DNA of 64,000 nucleotides, taken from NCBI RefSeq assembly GCF_013170825.1, contig NZ_CP033365.1, forward strand, positions 4,104,001 to 4,168,000, read 5' to 3'. The notes beneath the pieces were generated by a model. It had not been told where the DNA came from and made no database searches. It saw only the letters and a program-made list of their open reading frames with translations. A program made the position numbers and the translations under genes. Source of the DNA: Mesorhizobium sp. NZP2298 (GTDB lineage Bacteria > Pseudomonadota > Alphaproteobacteria > Rhizobiales > Rhizobiaceae). Positions 48,842-58,237 of this stretch are shown piece after piece. How positions within the stretch are numbered: position 1 is the stretch's first letter; each line of letters begins with the position of its first letter.

Positions 48842-49219
48842 TTAGCCAGCAGCGTTGCAATAGGCCTCCAGGCGATAGCCGTCCGGGTCCACGACAAAGG
48901 CAGCGTAGTAGTTTTCACCATAGTCGGCGCGAAGACCCGGACCGCCATTGTCGATTCCGCCTTCGCGCAACGCACCGGCATGGAAGGCATCGACGCCGTC
49001 CCGCGTTGGTGCGGCGAAGCAGAAATGCAGGCCGGATTCTCCGTCCGCCGCTACTGGCCGCGCCGCCTCGTTGACCCATAGCGCGACACTCTGGGCACCA
49101 TAACCGAACGAACCCGGTGACTGGCTGAGGCAGCTATAGCCGAGAGGTCCCAGCGCTGCGTCATAGAAGCGCTTCGAGGCATTGCTGTCGCGAACGCCGA
49201 TCGAAATATGGTCGAACAT
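48842..49219 (-). CDS. VOC-family (glyoxalase/bleomycin-resistance superfamily) protein
   Basis: From ATG 49219 this is 125 aa; GGAG six bases upstream supports this over ATG 49231. It has FDHISIGVRDSNASKRFYDAALGPLG and ENYYAAFVVDPDGYRLEAYCN, the two halves of a VOC domain. The metal-binding His (FDHISI) and Glu (RLEAYC) are present. The substrate is unknown. It is followed upstream by another enzyme-like gene in the same direction. Confidence 0.88.
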   Translation of the reverse strand: MFDHISIGVRDSNASKRFYDAALGPLGYSCLSQSPGSFGYGAQSVALWVNEAARPVAADGESGLHFCFAAPTRDGVDAFHAGALREGGIDNGGPGLRADYGENYYAAFVVDPDGYRLEAYCNAAG

Positions 49220-49251
49220 GGTTTTCTCCATTGTTACAAAGTGTTGCGACG

Positions 49252-49782
49252 TCAGGTTGTTGTCTCTCGCCGCGCCAGGAACTCGACTTCAAGCCGCCAG
49301 GTCGCGCCATTGTCGTGCGAGCGCTCGCCGAGCCATCGAAAGGAATTCTCGGTAATCCGCGAAAAACTCCAGCGCACCGAGGAACCGGTGCCGTCGGCGC
49401 CGACCTGCACGATCGTGTCGCCCTCGGCACGGCCGAGCTGGCGGCTGAAATACTGGCTGCGTGGATCGCTCCAGAAGATGTGCCAGGCGTCCGCGCCGGG
49501 ATCATAGACCCGCAGCGTCGTGCCATAGAATGTCCACTTGCCGAGCGACGGCGAGGGGCCGGTGCCGCGCGCGGGCAGGATCCAGACATCCTGGATGGCG
49601 CGGCCTTCCAGTACCCAGCCGAAATGCACTTCACCGCGTCCGGTCAGCACGCTGCCGTCCTCGAGGTGACGCGAGGCGTCGAAGGTCCAGGCGCCGACGA
49701 AGCGGCCGTAGAGATTCAGTTTTTCGGCAAGCCCGCCGACCGGTCCGGGACTGTGCAGGGCTTCGGCGAAGGGGTCGAACAT
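49252..49782 (-). CDS. Conserved hypothetical protein, lipocalin-like beta barrel
   Basis: This 176-aa soluble protein has a run of beta strands with conserved Trp and Gly: FVGAWTFDASRHLEDGSVLTGRGEVHFGWVLEGRAIQDVWI, YGTTLRVYDPGADAWHIFWSD and WLGERSHDNGATWRLEVEFLARR. The pattern recalls DUF1579-like or calycin-type barrels, which bind small ligands. The function is unknown. Its start lies 5 bp from a 26-bp inverted repeat shared with the divergent AraC-type regulator, which may control it. Confidence 0.8.
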   Translation of the reverse strand: MFDPFAEALHSPGPVGGLAEKLNLYGRFVGAWTFDASRHLEDGSVLTGRGEVHFGWVLEGRAIQDVWILPARGTGPSPSLGKWTFYGTTLRVYDPGADAWHIFWSDPRSQYFSRQLGRAEGDTIVQVGADGTGSSVRWSFSRITENSFRWLGERSHDNGATWRLEVEFLARRETTT

Positions 49783-49786
49783 GGGT

Positions 49787-49812
49787 GCGGTCTCTTTCTG
49801 TCAGGAGACCGC
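49787..49812. promoter_or_regulatory. Inverted repeat between the divergent barrel protein and AraC regulator
   Basis: GCGGTCTC and GAGACCGC are perfect 8-bp arms around a 10-base spacer, just upstream of the minus-strand gene and 56 bp before the AraC gene. It could be an operator or an mRNA hairpin. Confidence 0.5.
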
Positions 49813-49867
49813 GAGGAGTAGGCGCCGACGGGGTTCTGGGCTTGGGAAAAATTGCTATATTTCGGCC

Positions 49868-50752
49868 ATGACGGCGACGACCCGCACCCTCGCATTCGGA
49901 CCCGGCTGGCACGTCGCGGACGTGATCTGCACGGCCGGCGCCGGCGACCGGCCGTTCGAGGAATCCCATCAGGATTTCTGCGTCGCGGCGGTCACCAGCG
50001 GCACGTTCCGCTACCGTACGCAGCAAGGCACCGCGATGCTGGCGCCGGGCGCACTGCTGCTCGGCAATTCCGGCACATGCTATGAATGCGGGCACGAGCA
50101 TGGCAGCGGCGACCGTTGCCTCTCGTTCCATTTTGGACCGGCCTATATGGAACGGATCGCCGCCGGCGTGCCGGGCGCCCGAACCGTCGCCTTCGAGGTG
50201 CCGCGCCTGCCGCCCTTGCCAGCTTTGGCACCGCTGCTGGCCGAGGCGGAAGCCGCGCGTGAGATGGCCGACAAGGATGCCTTCCAGGAACTTTCCCTGC
50301 GCATGGCGGGCGCGGCCGTGACCACGACTTCCGGCGCCACGGCTGTCCCGCGCACGCCGAGCCGCCGCGATCAGAAACGGGTGGCCGAAGCCGTGCGGCG
50401 GATCGAACTGGATGCCGACAGCCCCGTTTCGCTCTCGGCACTGGCGGATGAGACGGCGACCAGTCCCTATCATTTCCTGCGTATTTTCCGGCAGGTTGCC
50501 GGCATGACGCCCTACCAGTTCCTGCTCAAGACCCGCCTGCACCGGGCAGCGGTGCGGCTGCGTCTGTCGGACGATGCGATCTCGGCGGTCGCCTTCGACG
50601 CCGGCTTCAACGACCTGTCGACGTTCAATCGCCGGTTCCGGCGCGTCATGGGGGAGACGCCAGGCGATTATCGCGCTCGCCGGTCAGGCAGCACCGGCAT
50701 GCGCGCACCTAAAGCGCGTCGCGTTGAAACGGATTCATGCGACCCGTTTTAG
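49868..50752 (+). CDS. AraC-family transcriptional regulator, possibly leaderless
   Basis: From ATG 49868 this is 294 aa. The N-terminal ~130 residues form a cupin-like sensor (RPFEESHQDFCVAAVTSGTFRYRTQQGTAMLAPGALLLG). The C-terminal domain has two helix-turn-helix units (SLSALADETATSPYHFLRIFRQVAGMTPYQFL and AISAVAFDAGFNDLSTFNRRFRRVMGETPGDYRARR). The final residues, KARRVETDSCDPF, are encoded by repeat element A3. No ribosome site precedes the ATG. A TATATT lies six bases upstream, so the transcript may start at the ATG. It probably controls the divergent gene. Confidence 0.88.
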   Translation: MTATTRTLAFGPGWHVADVICTAGAGDRPFEESHQDFCVAAVTSGTFRYRTQQGTAMLAPGALLLGNSGTCYECGHEHGSGDRCLSFHFGPAYMERIAAGVPGARTVAFEVPRLPPLPALAPLLAEAEAAREMADKDAFQELSLRMAGAAVTTTSGATAVPRTPSRRDQKRVAEAVRRIELDADSPVSLSALADETATSPYHFLRIFRQVAGMTPYQFLLKTRLHRAAVRLRLSDDAISAVAFDAGFNDLSTFNRRFRRVMGETPGDYRARRSGSTGMRAPKARRVETDSCDPF

Positions 50753-50813
50753 GTTTTGCTTTCATGCATGTCGTTCTTCCAAAACCGAGGTCATTTTCGG
50801 GCCATGCATAAGC
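50709..50813 (+). repeat. Dispersed double-hairpin element A, copy 3
   Basis: It has the same order as copies 1 and 2: aaagcgcgtcgcgttgaaac, ggattcatgcgac, then tcatgcatgtcgttcttcca and gggccatgcataag. It overlaps the 3' end of the AraC-type gene and ends 11 bp before the convergent ParB-like gene's stop. Confidence 0.85.
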
Positions 50814-50823
50814 CGAGGCACGA

Positions 50824-51447
50824 TCAATCCGAGGTCGGTCCGCACCAGCCCGGCAGATAGTCCGCGTCCTTGCCCTTGGCGAGCGTCAACGCCTCTTTCA
50901 TCGCCTTGTCGAAGTTCTTCGCAACCGCATTGCGGTCGATGCGCCGACGAAGGAAATCCGCCCAGATGAATTCGCTGAACGGCGTCGTGTCCTTGGCGAA
51001 GCCGCCTTGCCGGCGTAACTCGCCGGCCATGCTCCTATAGGGATCATCGATCAGCTCGCCGATTGTCTTCGGAATTGCCGAGTAATCGCGGCGCCGGCCG
51101 TTCTCGTCGAACGGGTGCATCCAGCCTCTGTTATCGAGCACGAAAAGAAACGCGTCCTTGTCGAGCGCGGACAGGTCGCTGATCACGGTCACAAGCACGT
51201 CCTTGACGCCTTCCTCGAGCAGGGCGCGAGCGAGGTGATGGTGATCGGTGACGTAGTTTCGATTCTTGGGACCCAATACGACGGGCACCATGTGTCTGCC
51301 GAGAAAAGCGCCGGTCTTCTTCTGGGCGTCCTGTTCCCGGATCATCTGGCGTTTCAACGCAACTTCCCGCATGCCGACGGTTATCTGCGTCGGCCTAAGG
51401 TCCGCGACGGGCATCGGCGTGACAAAGGGTTCTCGGGGGTCGATCAT
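50824..51447 (-). CDS. ParB-like nuclease-fold protein (ParBc_2 type)
   Basis: This 207-aa protein starts MIDPREPFVTPMPVADLRPTQ and carries VPVVLGPKNRNYVTDHHHLARALLEEG, the family's core with the conserved DHHH. The rest is helical. The family is named for similarity to the ParB N-terminal domain but is not a chromosome segregation protein; its biochemical role is unclear. The start overlaps the stop of the SulP transporter by four bases (ATGA), so the two are in one operon. Confidence 0.85.
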   Translation of the reverse strand: MIDPREPFVTPMPVADLRPTQITVGMREVALKRQMIREQDAQKKTGAFLGRHMVPVVLGPKNRNYVTDHHHLARALLEEGVKDVLVTVISDLSALDKDAFLFVLDNRGWMHPFDENGRRRDYSAIPKTIGELIDDPYRSMAGELRRQGGFAKDTTPFSEFIWADFLRRRIDRNAVAKNFDKAMKEALTLAKGKDADYLPGWCGPTSD

Positions 51448-53225
51448 GGCACTCTATCCTGCTCTTGCTGCTGCCGTGTCCCCGGACCAAGCGATTTGAT
51501 CGCCGCATCGACGCTATGGAAGATTCGCTGCGGGCCGATGAGTTCGGCAATGCCAAACCGCGCCAAAGCCGCCTGCGCGCGCAGCGATTCCAGCCGGGCG
51601 ATGGCAAAAATAGCGCCTGACTTGCGGCAATGGACGATGGTGTCTTTCAGCGCCTGCGCGGCGGTGTAGTCGATTTCGACGATGTTGCTGGCCTCCAACA
51701 CGACCAGTTTCACGGTTTCGTTGCGGGCGTCGATGAGATCGCAAAGGCCGCGCTTGAAGCGGTCGGCGTTGACGAAGGACAGCGGCGCCTGGAACGCCGC
51801 CACCAGCACCCCCGAGAGTTGTTCGCCGGCACCGGGCTTACCTGGTGGCCACCAAACGGAGGTGCCCGGCACCTGTTCCAACTCGATCGGCAGCGTGCGG
51901 GTCGCGCTCCAGATCCCGTGCAGCAGTGACAGGCCGATGCCGACCGCCACGCCGGTCGCGATCGGCAACACCACGATTGCCGCCATGGTGACCAGGATCA
52001 ATACGAATTCGACCGGCGCCTGCCGGTAGACATTGGCGAACACCTTCCAGCGCAATATGTGCTGGGCAACGAACATCAGGACGCCGGCAAGGGCGGCCTG
52101 TGGAACATTGGCGAGCAGGCCGCCGCCAAAGGCGCCGAGCGCCAGAACGATCGCCGCGGCAATGAGGCCGGACAGTTGCGAGCGGCCACCCGACTGGGAG
52201 ACGATTGCCGTGCGCGGCGGGCTGGCATTGACGGCAAAGGCGCCGAACAGGCCTGACACGATGCTCCCGGCGCCGGCGCCGACGAAGTCGCGGTTGACGT
52301 CGGGGGCGTCGTCCTGCTGCGAGGCGAAGGAACGCGAGGTGGCGGCCGTCTGCACCATGACGACGATGGCGATCAGCAGCGCAAGCGGAACCAGCGCCTG
52401 TACATCATCGAGGCCGGCCTCCGGCAGGGAGGCGCGCGGCAGGCCGTTTGGCAGGGCGCCGAGCACCTCGACGCCGTGATCCCTAAGGCCGAGGACGACG
52501 ACCGCAAGCGTGGCAAGGACCATGCCGATCAAGGCGCCAGGGATGCGGGCGCTGATCCGTTCCGAGCAGAACACGATCGCGAACACGCCAAAGCCGAGCC
52601 CGAGGGCCCATGGGTTGGTGAGATGGAGACTGCCGGCAGTCTCGCCGATACGCCGCAAGGTCCCGCCGCTCTCGGCAGGCAGGCCGAGAAGCCCTGGCAT
52701 TTGCGAGAGGATGATGTGGACGGCGATGCCGGCCAAAAACCCCGTCGTGACCGGCACCGACAGGAGATCGGCGATCCAGCCGAGGCGAAAGATGCCGCTC
52801 AGCGTCACGATCAACCCGACCATCAATGCCAGCATGGCTGCCAGGGCCAGATAATGCGGCGAGCCGGATGTGGCGAGCAGCGCCAGGCTGCCGGCAAATA
52901 GCGGCGTGATGGTCGAATCCGCGCCAACCGAGAGGTGGCGATTGGCGCCAAACAGGGCAAATGCCACCGAGCCAGCGACAAAAGCCAAGAAGCCGACCTC
53001 GGGAGCAAAGCCGCCGAGCCGGGCGGTTGCCATCTGCTCGGGAATGGCGATCGCGGCCAGTGTCAAACCCGCGACCAGATCGCCATTGATATGCCGGGGC
53101 TGCCAGCCGCTCAACGTTCGCAAAGGCAGCCACCGGCTCCGATTCATCGTGCTTGCGGCTTTCGCTTGGGGAAAACGGTCCATTGCCGGCTTTTGCCTTG
53201 TGGCGGCGAAAAGCGTTGTGGCCAT
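51444..53225 (-). CDS. SulP/SLC26-family anion transporter with STAS domain
   Basis: The frame gives 593 aa from ATG 53225, but no ribosome site is visible; ATGs at 53183 and 53147 (MNRSRWLPLRTLSGW) are plausible. About 12 membrane segments form the SLC26 core (DLVAGLTLAAIAIPEQMATARLGG, VGADSTITPLFAG, NASPPRTAIVSQSGGRSQLSGLIAA). A C-terminal STAS domain runs from about residue 480 (VLVAAFQAPLSFVNADRFKRGL, LVVLEASNIVEIDYTAAQAL). The transported anion (sulfate, bicarbonate or an organic acid) cannot be told from sequence. It is followed in operon by the ParB-like gene. Confidence 0.9.
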   Translation of the reverse strand: MATTLFAATRQKPAMDRFPQAKAASTMNRSRWLPLRTLSGWQPRHINGDLVAGLTLAAIAIPEQMATARLGGFAPEVGFLAFVAGSVAFALFGANRHLSVGADSTITPLFAGSLALLATSGSPHYLALAAMLALMVGLIVTLSGIFRLGWIADLLSVPVTTGFLAGIAVHIILSQMPGLLGLPAESGGTLRRIGETAGSLHLTNPWALGLGFGVFAIVFCSERISARIPGALIGMVLATLAVVVLGLRDHGVEVLGALPNGLPRASLPEAGLDDVQALVPLALLIAIVVMVQTAATSRSFASQQDDAPDVNRDFVGAGAGSIVSGLFGAFAVNASPPRTAIVSQSGGRSQLSGLIAAAIVLALGAFGGGLLANVPQAALAGVLMFVAQHILRWKVFANVYRQAPVEFVLILVTMAAIVVLPIATGVAVGIGLSLLHGIWSATRTLPIELEQVPGTSVWWPPGKPGAGEQLSGVLVAAFQAPLSFVNADRFKRGLCDLIDARNETVKLVVLEASNIVEIDYTAAQALKDTIVHCRKSGAIFAIARLESLRAQAALARFGIAELIGPQRIFHSVDAAIKSLGPGTRQQQEQDRVP

Positions 53226-53294
53226 ATCGTCGCAATCAGCGGTATCCTTTTGAAATTACCACCAAAAATGACACTGGAAAAGTGCTGGGAATAT

Positions 53295-53322
53295 TGGAGT
53301 TTCGGCGCTGCTTCCTATATAA
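53295..53322 (+). promoter_or_regulatory. Possible gyrA promoter
   Basis: TTGGAG (53295-53300) and TATATA (53317-53322) are 16 bp apart, 35 bp before the gyrA start codon. Confidence 0.5.
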
Positions 53323-53357
53323 GCGGTCAGTGATTCCTGATTAGATTGTGATCCGAT

Positions 53358-56162
53358 TTGACCGACCAAAAACCCCCGCGCGGCGCCGACGGCGGCCCCA
53401 CCGGCATCGAGCCCATCTCCATCATCGAGGAGATGCAGAGCTCCTATCTCTCTTACGCCATGAGCGTGATCGTCAGCCGTGCGCTGCCCGACGTGCGCGA
53501 TGGCCTGAAGCCGGTGCATCGCCGCATCCTCTATGCGGCGCATGAGAGCGGCTACCACTGGAACCGCAAATATGTGAAGTCGGCGCGCCCGGTCGCCGAC
53601 GTGATGGGTAAATACCATCCGCATGGCGACGCCTCGATCTATGACGCCTTGGTGCGCATGGCGCAGGATTGGTCGCTGCGCGTGCCGCTGATCGACGGGC
53701 AGGGCAATTTCGGCTCGATCGACGGCGATCCGCCGGCGGCGATGCGCTACACAGAATCGCGGCTGACCAAGGTCGCGCATGAGCTTCTGGAGGATATCGA
53801 CAAGGACACTGTCGACTTCCAGGACACTTATGATGCTTCGGACACCGAACCGAAGGTTCTGCCGGCGCGCTTTCCCAATCTGCTGGTCAATGGCTCCGGC
53901 GGTATCGCCGTCGGCATGGCCACCAACATCCCGCCGCACAATCTTGGCGAAATCTGCAATGGCGCGATCGCCGTGATCGACAATCCGGCGATCGACCTGC
54001 CGGCGCTGATGGAGATCATTCCGGGCCCCGATTTCCCGACCGGCGGCATCGTGCTTGGTCGTTCCGGCATCTACAGCGCCTATTCGACCGGCCGTGGCTC
54101 CATCGTGATGCGCGGCAAGGTCAACATCGAGCAGCGCGGCAATGACCGCGAATCGATCATCATCACCGAAGTTCCCTACCAGGTGAACAAGGCCTCGATG
54201 ATCGAGAAGATGGCCGAACTGGTGCGCGACAAGCGCATCGAGGGCATTTCCGACATCCGCGACGAAAGCGACCGCCAGGGTTATCGCGTCGTCATCGAGC
54301 TGAAGCGCGATGCCGTCGCCGACGTCATCCTCAACCAGCTTTACCGGTTCACGCCGCTGCAGACCTCGTTTGGTGCCAATATGGTGGCGCTGAATGGCGG
54401 CAAGCCGGAAGTGATGAACCTGACCGACATGCTGAAGGCGTTCGTCTCCTTCCGCGAGGAGGTCATCACAAGGCGGACGAAATTCCTGCTGCGCAAGGCG
54501 CGCGACCGCGCCCATGTGCTGGTTGGTCTCGCCATCGCCGTCGCCAATATCGACGAGGTCATCAAGCTGATCCGCACCGCGTCCGATCCGCAGACGGCGC
54601 GCGAACAGTTGATGGAGCGGCGCTGGCCGGCCGGCGATGTCGAATCGCTGATCCTTCTGATCGACGATCCGCGCCACCGCATCAACGAGGACGGCACCTA
54701 CAATCTGTCCGAGGAACAGGCGCGCGCTATCCTCGAACTGCGCCTGCAGCGCCTGACGGCGCTCGGCCGCGACGAAATCGCCGACGAGCTGAACACGATC
54801 GGCGACGAGATCAAGGATTACCTCGACATCCTGTCGTCGCGCGCGCGCGTCCAGCAGATCGTCAAGGATGAACTCGCCGCCGTGCGCGACGAGTTCAGCA
54901 CGCCACGCCGCACCGAGCTCACCGACGGCGGCGCGGACATGGAAGACGAGGACCTGATCCAGCGCGAGGACATGGTCGTGACGGTGAGCCATTCCGGCTA
55001 CATCAAACGCGTGCCGCTGTCGCTCTACCGGGCGCAGCGCCGCGGCGGCAAGGGCCGCTCCGGCATGTCGACCAAGGAAGAGGATTTCGTCACCCGGCTG
55101 TTCGTGGCCAACACGCATACGCCGGTGCTGTTCTTCTCTTCACGCGGCATCGTCTACAAGGAAAAGGTCTGGCGGCTGCCGATCGGCAATCCGCAGTCCC
55201 GCGGCAAGGCGCTGATCAACATGCTGCCGCTGGAGCAGGGCGAGCGCATCACCACCATCATGCCGCTGCCCGAGGACGAGACAAGCTGGGGCGAACTCGA
55301 CGTGATGTTCGCCACCACGCGCGGCACCGTGCGCCGCAACAAGCTATCCGACTTCGTCCAGGTCAACCGCAACGGCAAGATCGCCATGAAACTGGAGGAG
55401 GAGGGCGACGAGATTCTCGGCGTCGAGACCTGCACCGACAATGACGATGTGCTTTTGACCGCCAGTTCCGGCCAGTGCATCCGCTTCTCCGTCGGCGACG
55501 TGCGCGTCTTCCAGAGCCGCAACTCTGTCGGCGTGCGCGGCATCACCATGGCCGAAACCGACCGCATCATTTCGATGTCGGTGATCGAGAATGTCGACGC
55601 TTCGCCGGCCGAGCGTGCGGCCTATCTCAAGCGGGCCGCGGCCGAACGGCGGGCTGCCGCCGGCGTAGCGGCCGGTGAAGAGGAAGAGATTGCGCTGACC
55701 AACGAAGAAATCGGCGAGGAGACGGAGCTTTCCGACGAACGCTACGAGTTCCTCAAGGCACATGAGCAGTATGTGTTGACGGTGACCGAGTATGGCTACG
55801 GCAAGCGCTCGTCTTCCTACGATTTCCGCCTGACCGGACGTGGCGGCAAGGGCATCCGGGCCACCGACGTGTCGAAAACGGCCGAGATCGGCCGGCTGGT
55901 GGCAACCTTCCCGGTCGGCAATGACGACCAGATCATGCTGGTGTCGGATGGCGGCACCGTCATCCGTGTGCCCGTCAACGGCATCCGTTTTGCCAGCCGC
56001 GCCACCAAGGGCGTGACCATCTTCAATACGGCTGAAGGTGAGAAGGTGGTTTCGGTCGAGCGGATCTCGGAGCCGCAAGCGGAGGAAGAGGGCGAAGAAA
56101 CCGTCGAGAGTGGCTCTGAGTCCGATCCGGTGGCGGATACTGGCTCGGATAGCGCTGAGTAA
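53358..56162 (+). CDS. gyrA: DNA gyrase subunit A
   Basis: This 934-aa subunit breaks and rejoins DNA for negative supercoiling. The start is TTG 53358; no other in-frame start precedes the conserved [37 protein letters not shown]. The catalytic Tyr is in AAMRYTESR. The quinolone pocket reads [10 protein letters not shown], with Ala where E. coli has Ser83 and Asp at position 87. The C-terminal beta-pinwheel has repeated GxRxxK/G motifs including the GyrA box QRRGGKG. The tail is acidic (Glu/Ser/Asp). Promoter and start lack a strong ribosome site. Confidence 0.97.
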   Translation: MTDQKPPRGADGGPTGIEPISIIEEMQSSYLSYAMSVIVSRALPDVRDGLKPVHRRILYAAHESGYHWNRKYVKSARPVADVMGKYHPHGDASIYDALVRMAQDWSLRVPLIDGQGNFGSIDGDPPAAMRYTESRLTKVAHELLEDIDKDTVDFQDTYDASDTEPKVLPARFPNLLVNGSGGIAVGMATNIPPHNLGEICNGAIAVIDNPAIDLPALMEIIPGPDFPTGGIVLGRSGIYSAYSTGRGSIVMRGKVNIEQRGNDRESIIITEVPYQVNKASMIEKMAELVRDKRIEGISDIRDESDRQGYRVVIELKRDAVADVILNQLYRFTPLQTSFGANMVALNGGKPEVMNLTDMLKAFVSFREEVITRRTKFLLRKARDRAHVLVGLAIAVANIDEVIKLIRTASDPQTAREQLMERRWPAGDVESLILLIDDPRHRINEDGTYNLSEEQARAILELRLQRLTALGRDEIADELNTIGDEIKDYLDILSSRARVQQIVKDELAAVRDEFSTPRRTELTDGGADMEDEDLIQREDMVVTVSHSGYIKRVPLSLYRAQRRGGKGRSGMSTKEEDFVTRLFVANTHTPVLFFSSRGIVYKEKVWRLPIGNPQSRGKALINMLPLEQGERITTIMPLPEDETSWGELDVMFATTRGTVRRNKLSDFVQVNRNGKIAMKLEEEGDEILGVETCTDNDDVLLTASSGQCIRFSVGDVRVFQSRNSVGVRGITMAETDRIISMSVIENVDASPAERAAYLKRAAAERRAAAGVAAGEEEEIALTNEEIGEETELSDERYEFLKAHEQYVLTVTEYGYGKRSSSYDFRLTGRGGKGIRATDVSKTAEIGRLVATFPVGNDDQIMLVSDGGTVIRVPVNGIRFASRATKGVTIFNTAEGEKVVSVERISEPQAEEEGEETVESGSESDPVADTGSDSAE

Positions 56163-56190
56163 GCCCTGGACCGGTTTTTGACATAGCAAC

Positions 56191-56210
56191 GCCGGCCCAT
56201 TGGCCGGCGC
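56191..56210 (+). other. GC hairpin after gyrA
   Basis: CGCCGGCC pairs with GGCCGGCG around a four-base loop, 28 bp after the gyrA stop, with no T tract. It may protect the 3' end or assist termination between the convergent genes. Confidence 0.5.
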
Positions 56211-56230
56211 GGCAGCAAGTGTGGAATGAC

Positions 56231-56383
56231 CTAGTAGTGACGATACGGCTTGCGCGGGCCGAAACCTTCGAAGCGCTTGGTGGTTACCTTGACGCGGACG
56301 CGTTGTGCCTCCTGATGCAGCCCGAATACGGTGGCGATCAGCATGGCGACGGTCATTGCGGTGGCGAGCATGTAGATCAGCAT
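56231..56383 (-). CDS. 50-aa single-pass membrane protein
   Basis: ATG 56383 follows AGGAGA. The 50-residue product has one membrane helix (MLIYMLATAMTVAMLIATVF) and a basic C-terminus rich in Arg, Lys and aromatic residues (KVTTKRFEGFGPRKPYRHY). The clear ribosome site and typical microprotein layout support a real gene, although I know no function. It is convergent with gyrA across the hairpin. Confidence 0.7.
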   Translation of the reverse strand: MLIYMLATAMTVAMLIATVFGLHQEAQRVRVKVTTKRFEGFGPRKPYRHY

Positions 56384-56577
56384 GTGCGTGTTCTCCTGCG
56401 CCTTACAACGGATAGATGGGATTTTGGTTTCATCTTATTAAGGTGCAACCTAGTGAACGCTGCGTGAAGGCTTCGTGATCAGCGTGTTCATCTGTCGTTC
56501 ATGCGCCGGAAAAGGTTCACGGCCAGCGCGCCGATCGGATTTGCCTTTGCGAGAGAGGCTCGCTAGAAGCACCTGCC

Positions 56578-57078
56578 ATGACCGAACGCATCGCCCTTTA
56601 TGCCGGCTCCTTCGACCCACTGACCAACGGCCATCTCGATGTGCTGAAGGCGTCGCTGGCGGTTGCCGACATCGTTTATGCCGCGATCGGCATTCATCCC
56701 GGCAAGAAGCCGCTGTTCTCCTTCGAGGAACGGGTCCAGTTGATCGAAGCCGCCACGAAAGCCGAATTTGGCAGCGATGGCGCCCGCATCAAGGTGGTCG
56801 CCTTCGACGGGCTTGTCATCGATGCCGCGAGGAAGCAGGGTGCCTCGATCATGATCCGCGGCCTGCGCGACGGCACCGATCTCGACTACGAGATGCAGAT
56901 GGCCGGCATGAACGAGACCATGGCGCCTGAATTGCAGACGGTCTTTCTGCCCGCCAGCCCGTCGGTACGCACCATTACCGCCACACTTGTACGGCAGATA
57001 GCCTCGATGGGCGGCAACATCCGCCCCTTCGTGCCGGCGGCGGTTGCTGGCGCGCTCACCGCCAAATTCGCGAAATAA
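56578..57078 (+). CDS. coaD: Phosphopantetheine adenylyltransferase
   Basis: This 166-aa enzyme makes dephospho-CoA from 4'-phosphopantetheine and ATP, the fourth step of CoA synthesis. It has the nucleotidyltransferase motif [16 protein letters not shown] near the start and [14 protein letters not shown] plus [22 protein letters not shown] with the ISSS/T-like loop near the end. Its gene is followed closely (16 bp) by two cyclophilin genes in the same direction. Confidence 0.96.
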   Translation: MTERIALYAGSFDPLTNGHLDVLKASLAVADIVYAAIGIHPGKKPLFSFEERVQLIEAATKAEFGSDGARIKVVAFDGLVIDAARKQGASIMIRGLRDGTDLDYEMQMAGMNETMAPELQTVFLPASPSVRTITATLVRQIASMGGNIRPFVPAAVAGALTAKFAK

Positions 57079-57094
57079 GCCTCGGAGAAAACAC

Positions 57095-57682
57095 ATGCAG
57101 CTGAAAAGGCTCGCCTCGTTCCTTGTCGTGCTCGCCGGTCTTTTGACCGCTTCCGTTTCCGCCTATGCCGCAGATCCCGAAAACACCATGATCATCACGC
57201 TGAAGGACGGCGACGTCACGATCGCGCTGCGGCCCGACCTGGCGCCCAAGCATGTCGCGCAGATCAAGAAGCTCGTGCGAGACCATGCCTATGACAATGT
57301 CGCCTTCCACCGCGTCATCGACGGCTTCATGGCGCAGACCGGCGACGTCAAGTTCGGCAACATGAAGAAGGGTTTCAACTCGCAAGCCGTCGGCACCGGC
57401 GGCTCGGACCTGCCCGACCTGCCGGCCGAGTTCTCGCAGACCGAGCACTACAAGCGTGGCGTGGTCGGCATGGCCCGCTCGCAGGATCCGAACTCCGCCA
57501 ATTCGCAGTTCTTCATCATGTTCGCGCCGGCGCCGCCGCTCGACGGCCAGTACACCATCGTCGGCAACGTCGTCAGCGGCATGGAGTTGGTGGACAAGAT
57601 CAAGAAGGGTGACGAGGCCGACAACGGTACGGTCACCGACCCGGACCAGATGATCAAGGTGCGCATCGCCGCGGACAAATAA
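57095..57682 (+). CDS. Exported cyclophilin-type peptidyl-prolyl isomerase
   Basis: From ATG 57095 (GGAG upstream) this is 195 aa. A signal peptide (LASFLVVLAGLLTASVSAYA) directs it to the periplasm. The cyclophilin core includes [14 protein letters not shown] (catalytic Arg), [11 protein letters not shown] and LDGQYTIVGNVVSGMELV. It speeds proline isomerisation during folding of exported proteins. It is 30 bp upstream of a cytoplasmic paralogue. Confidence 0.94.
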   Translation: MQLKRLASFLVVLAGLLTASVSAYAADPENTMIITLKDGDVTIALRPDLAPKHVAQIKKLVRDHAYDNVAFHRVIDGFMAQTGDVKFGNMKKGFNSQAVGTGGSDLPDLPAEFSQTEHYKRGVVGMARSQDPNSANSQFFIMFAPAPPLDGQYTIVGNVVSGMELVDKIKKGDEADNGTVTDPDQMIKVRIAADK

Positions 57683-57712
57683 TTCTGTTTTTTGAGAAAA
57701 AGGATATCTGAC

Positions 57713-58225
57713 ATGGCTGAGATCAAGGACCGCGAGAACGCGCTCATCCTGGAAACGACCAAGGGCAAGGTCGTCATCGAACTTTTCCCCGACCTGGCTC
57801 CCGGCCACGTCGCCCGCATCAAGGAACTGGCCAGGGAAGGCGCCTATGACGGCGTGGTCTTCCACCGCGTCATCGACGGCTTCATGGCGCAGACCGGCGA
57901 CGTGAAGTTCGGCAATTCGAACAAGCCGACCTTTGCTCCTTCGCGCGCGGGCATGGGCGGTTCCGACAAGCCGGACCTGAAGGCTGAGTTCTCCAACGCC
58001 AACCATGGCCGCGGCACCTGCTCGATGGCGCGTGCGCAGAACCCGAACTCGGCCAATTCGCAGTTCTTCATCTGCTTCGACGATGCCGCTTTCCTCAACC
58101 GCCAGTATACGGTCTGGGGCCAGGTCATCGAAGGCATGGACAATGTCGACAAGATCAAGCGCGGCGAGCCGGTTGTCGATCCCGACAAGATCGTGTCGCT
58201 GAAGGTCGCGGCGGACGTGAAGTAA
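57713..58225 (+). CDS. ppiB: Cytoplasmic cyclophilin-type peptidyl-prolyl isomerase
   Basis: From ATG 57713 (AAAAGGA upstream) this is 170 aa without a signal peptide, so it is cytoplasmic. It has [25 protein letters not shown] and [21 protein letters not shown]. The bacterial short-loop form matches PpiB. A 56-bp stretch (57860-57915) is identical but for one base to 57305-57360 in the preceding paralogue, evidence of duplication or gene conversion. Confidence 0.94.
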   Translation: MAEIKDRENALILETTKGKVVIELFPDLAPGHVARIKELAREGAYDGVVFHRVIDGFMAQTGDVKFGNSNKPTFAPSRAGMGGSDKPDLKAEFSNANHGRGTCSMARAQNPNSANSQFFICFDDAAFLNRQYTVWGQVIEGMDNVDKIKRGEPVVDPDKIVSLKVAADVK

Positions 58226-58237
58226 GGCGAAACGAAA

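Noticed and set aside
53256..55118. 620-aa minus-strand frame opposite gyrA
   Set aside because: Shadow of gyrA; composition is His/Arg/Asp-rich as expected from reverse reading of GC-rich codons.
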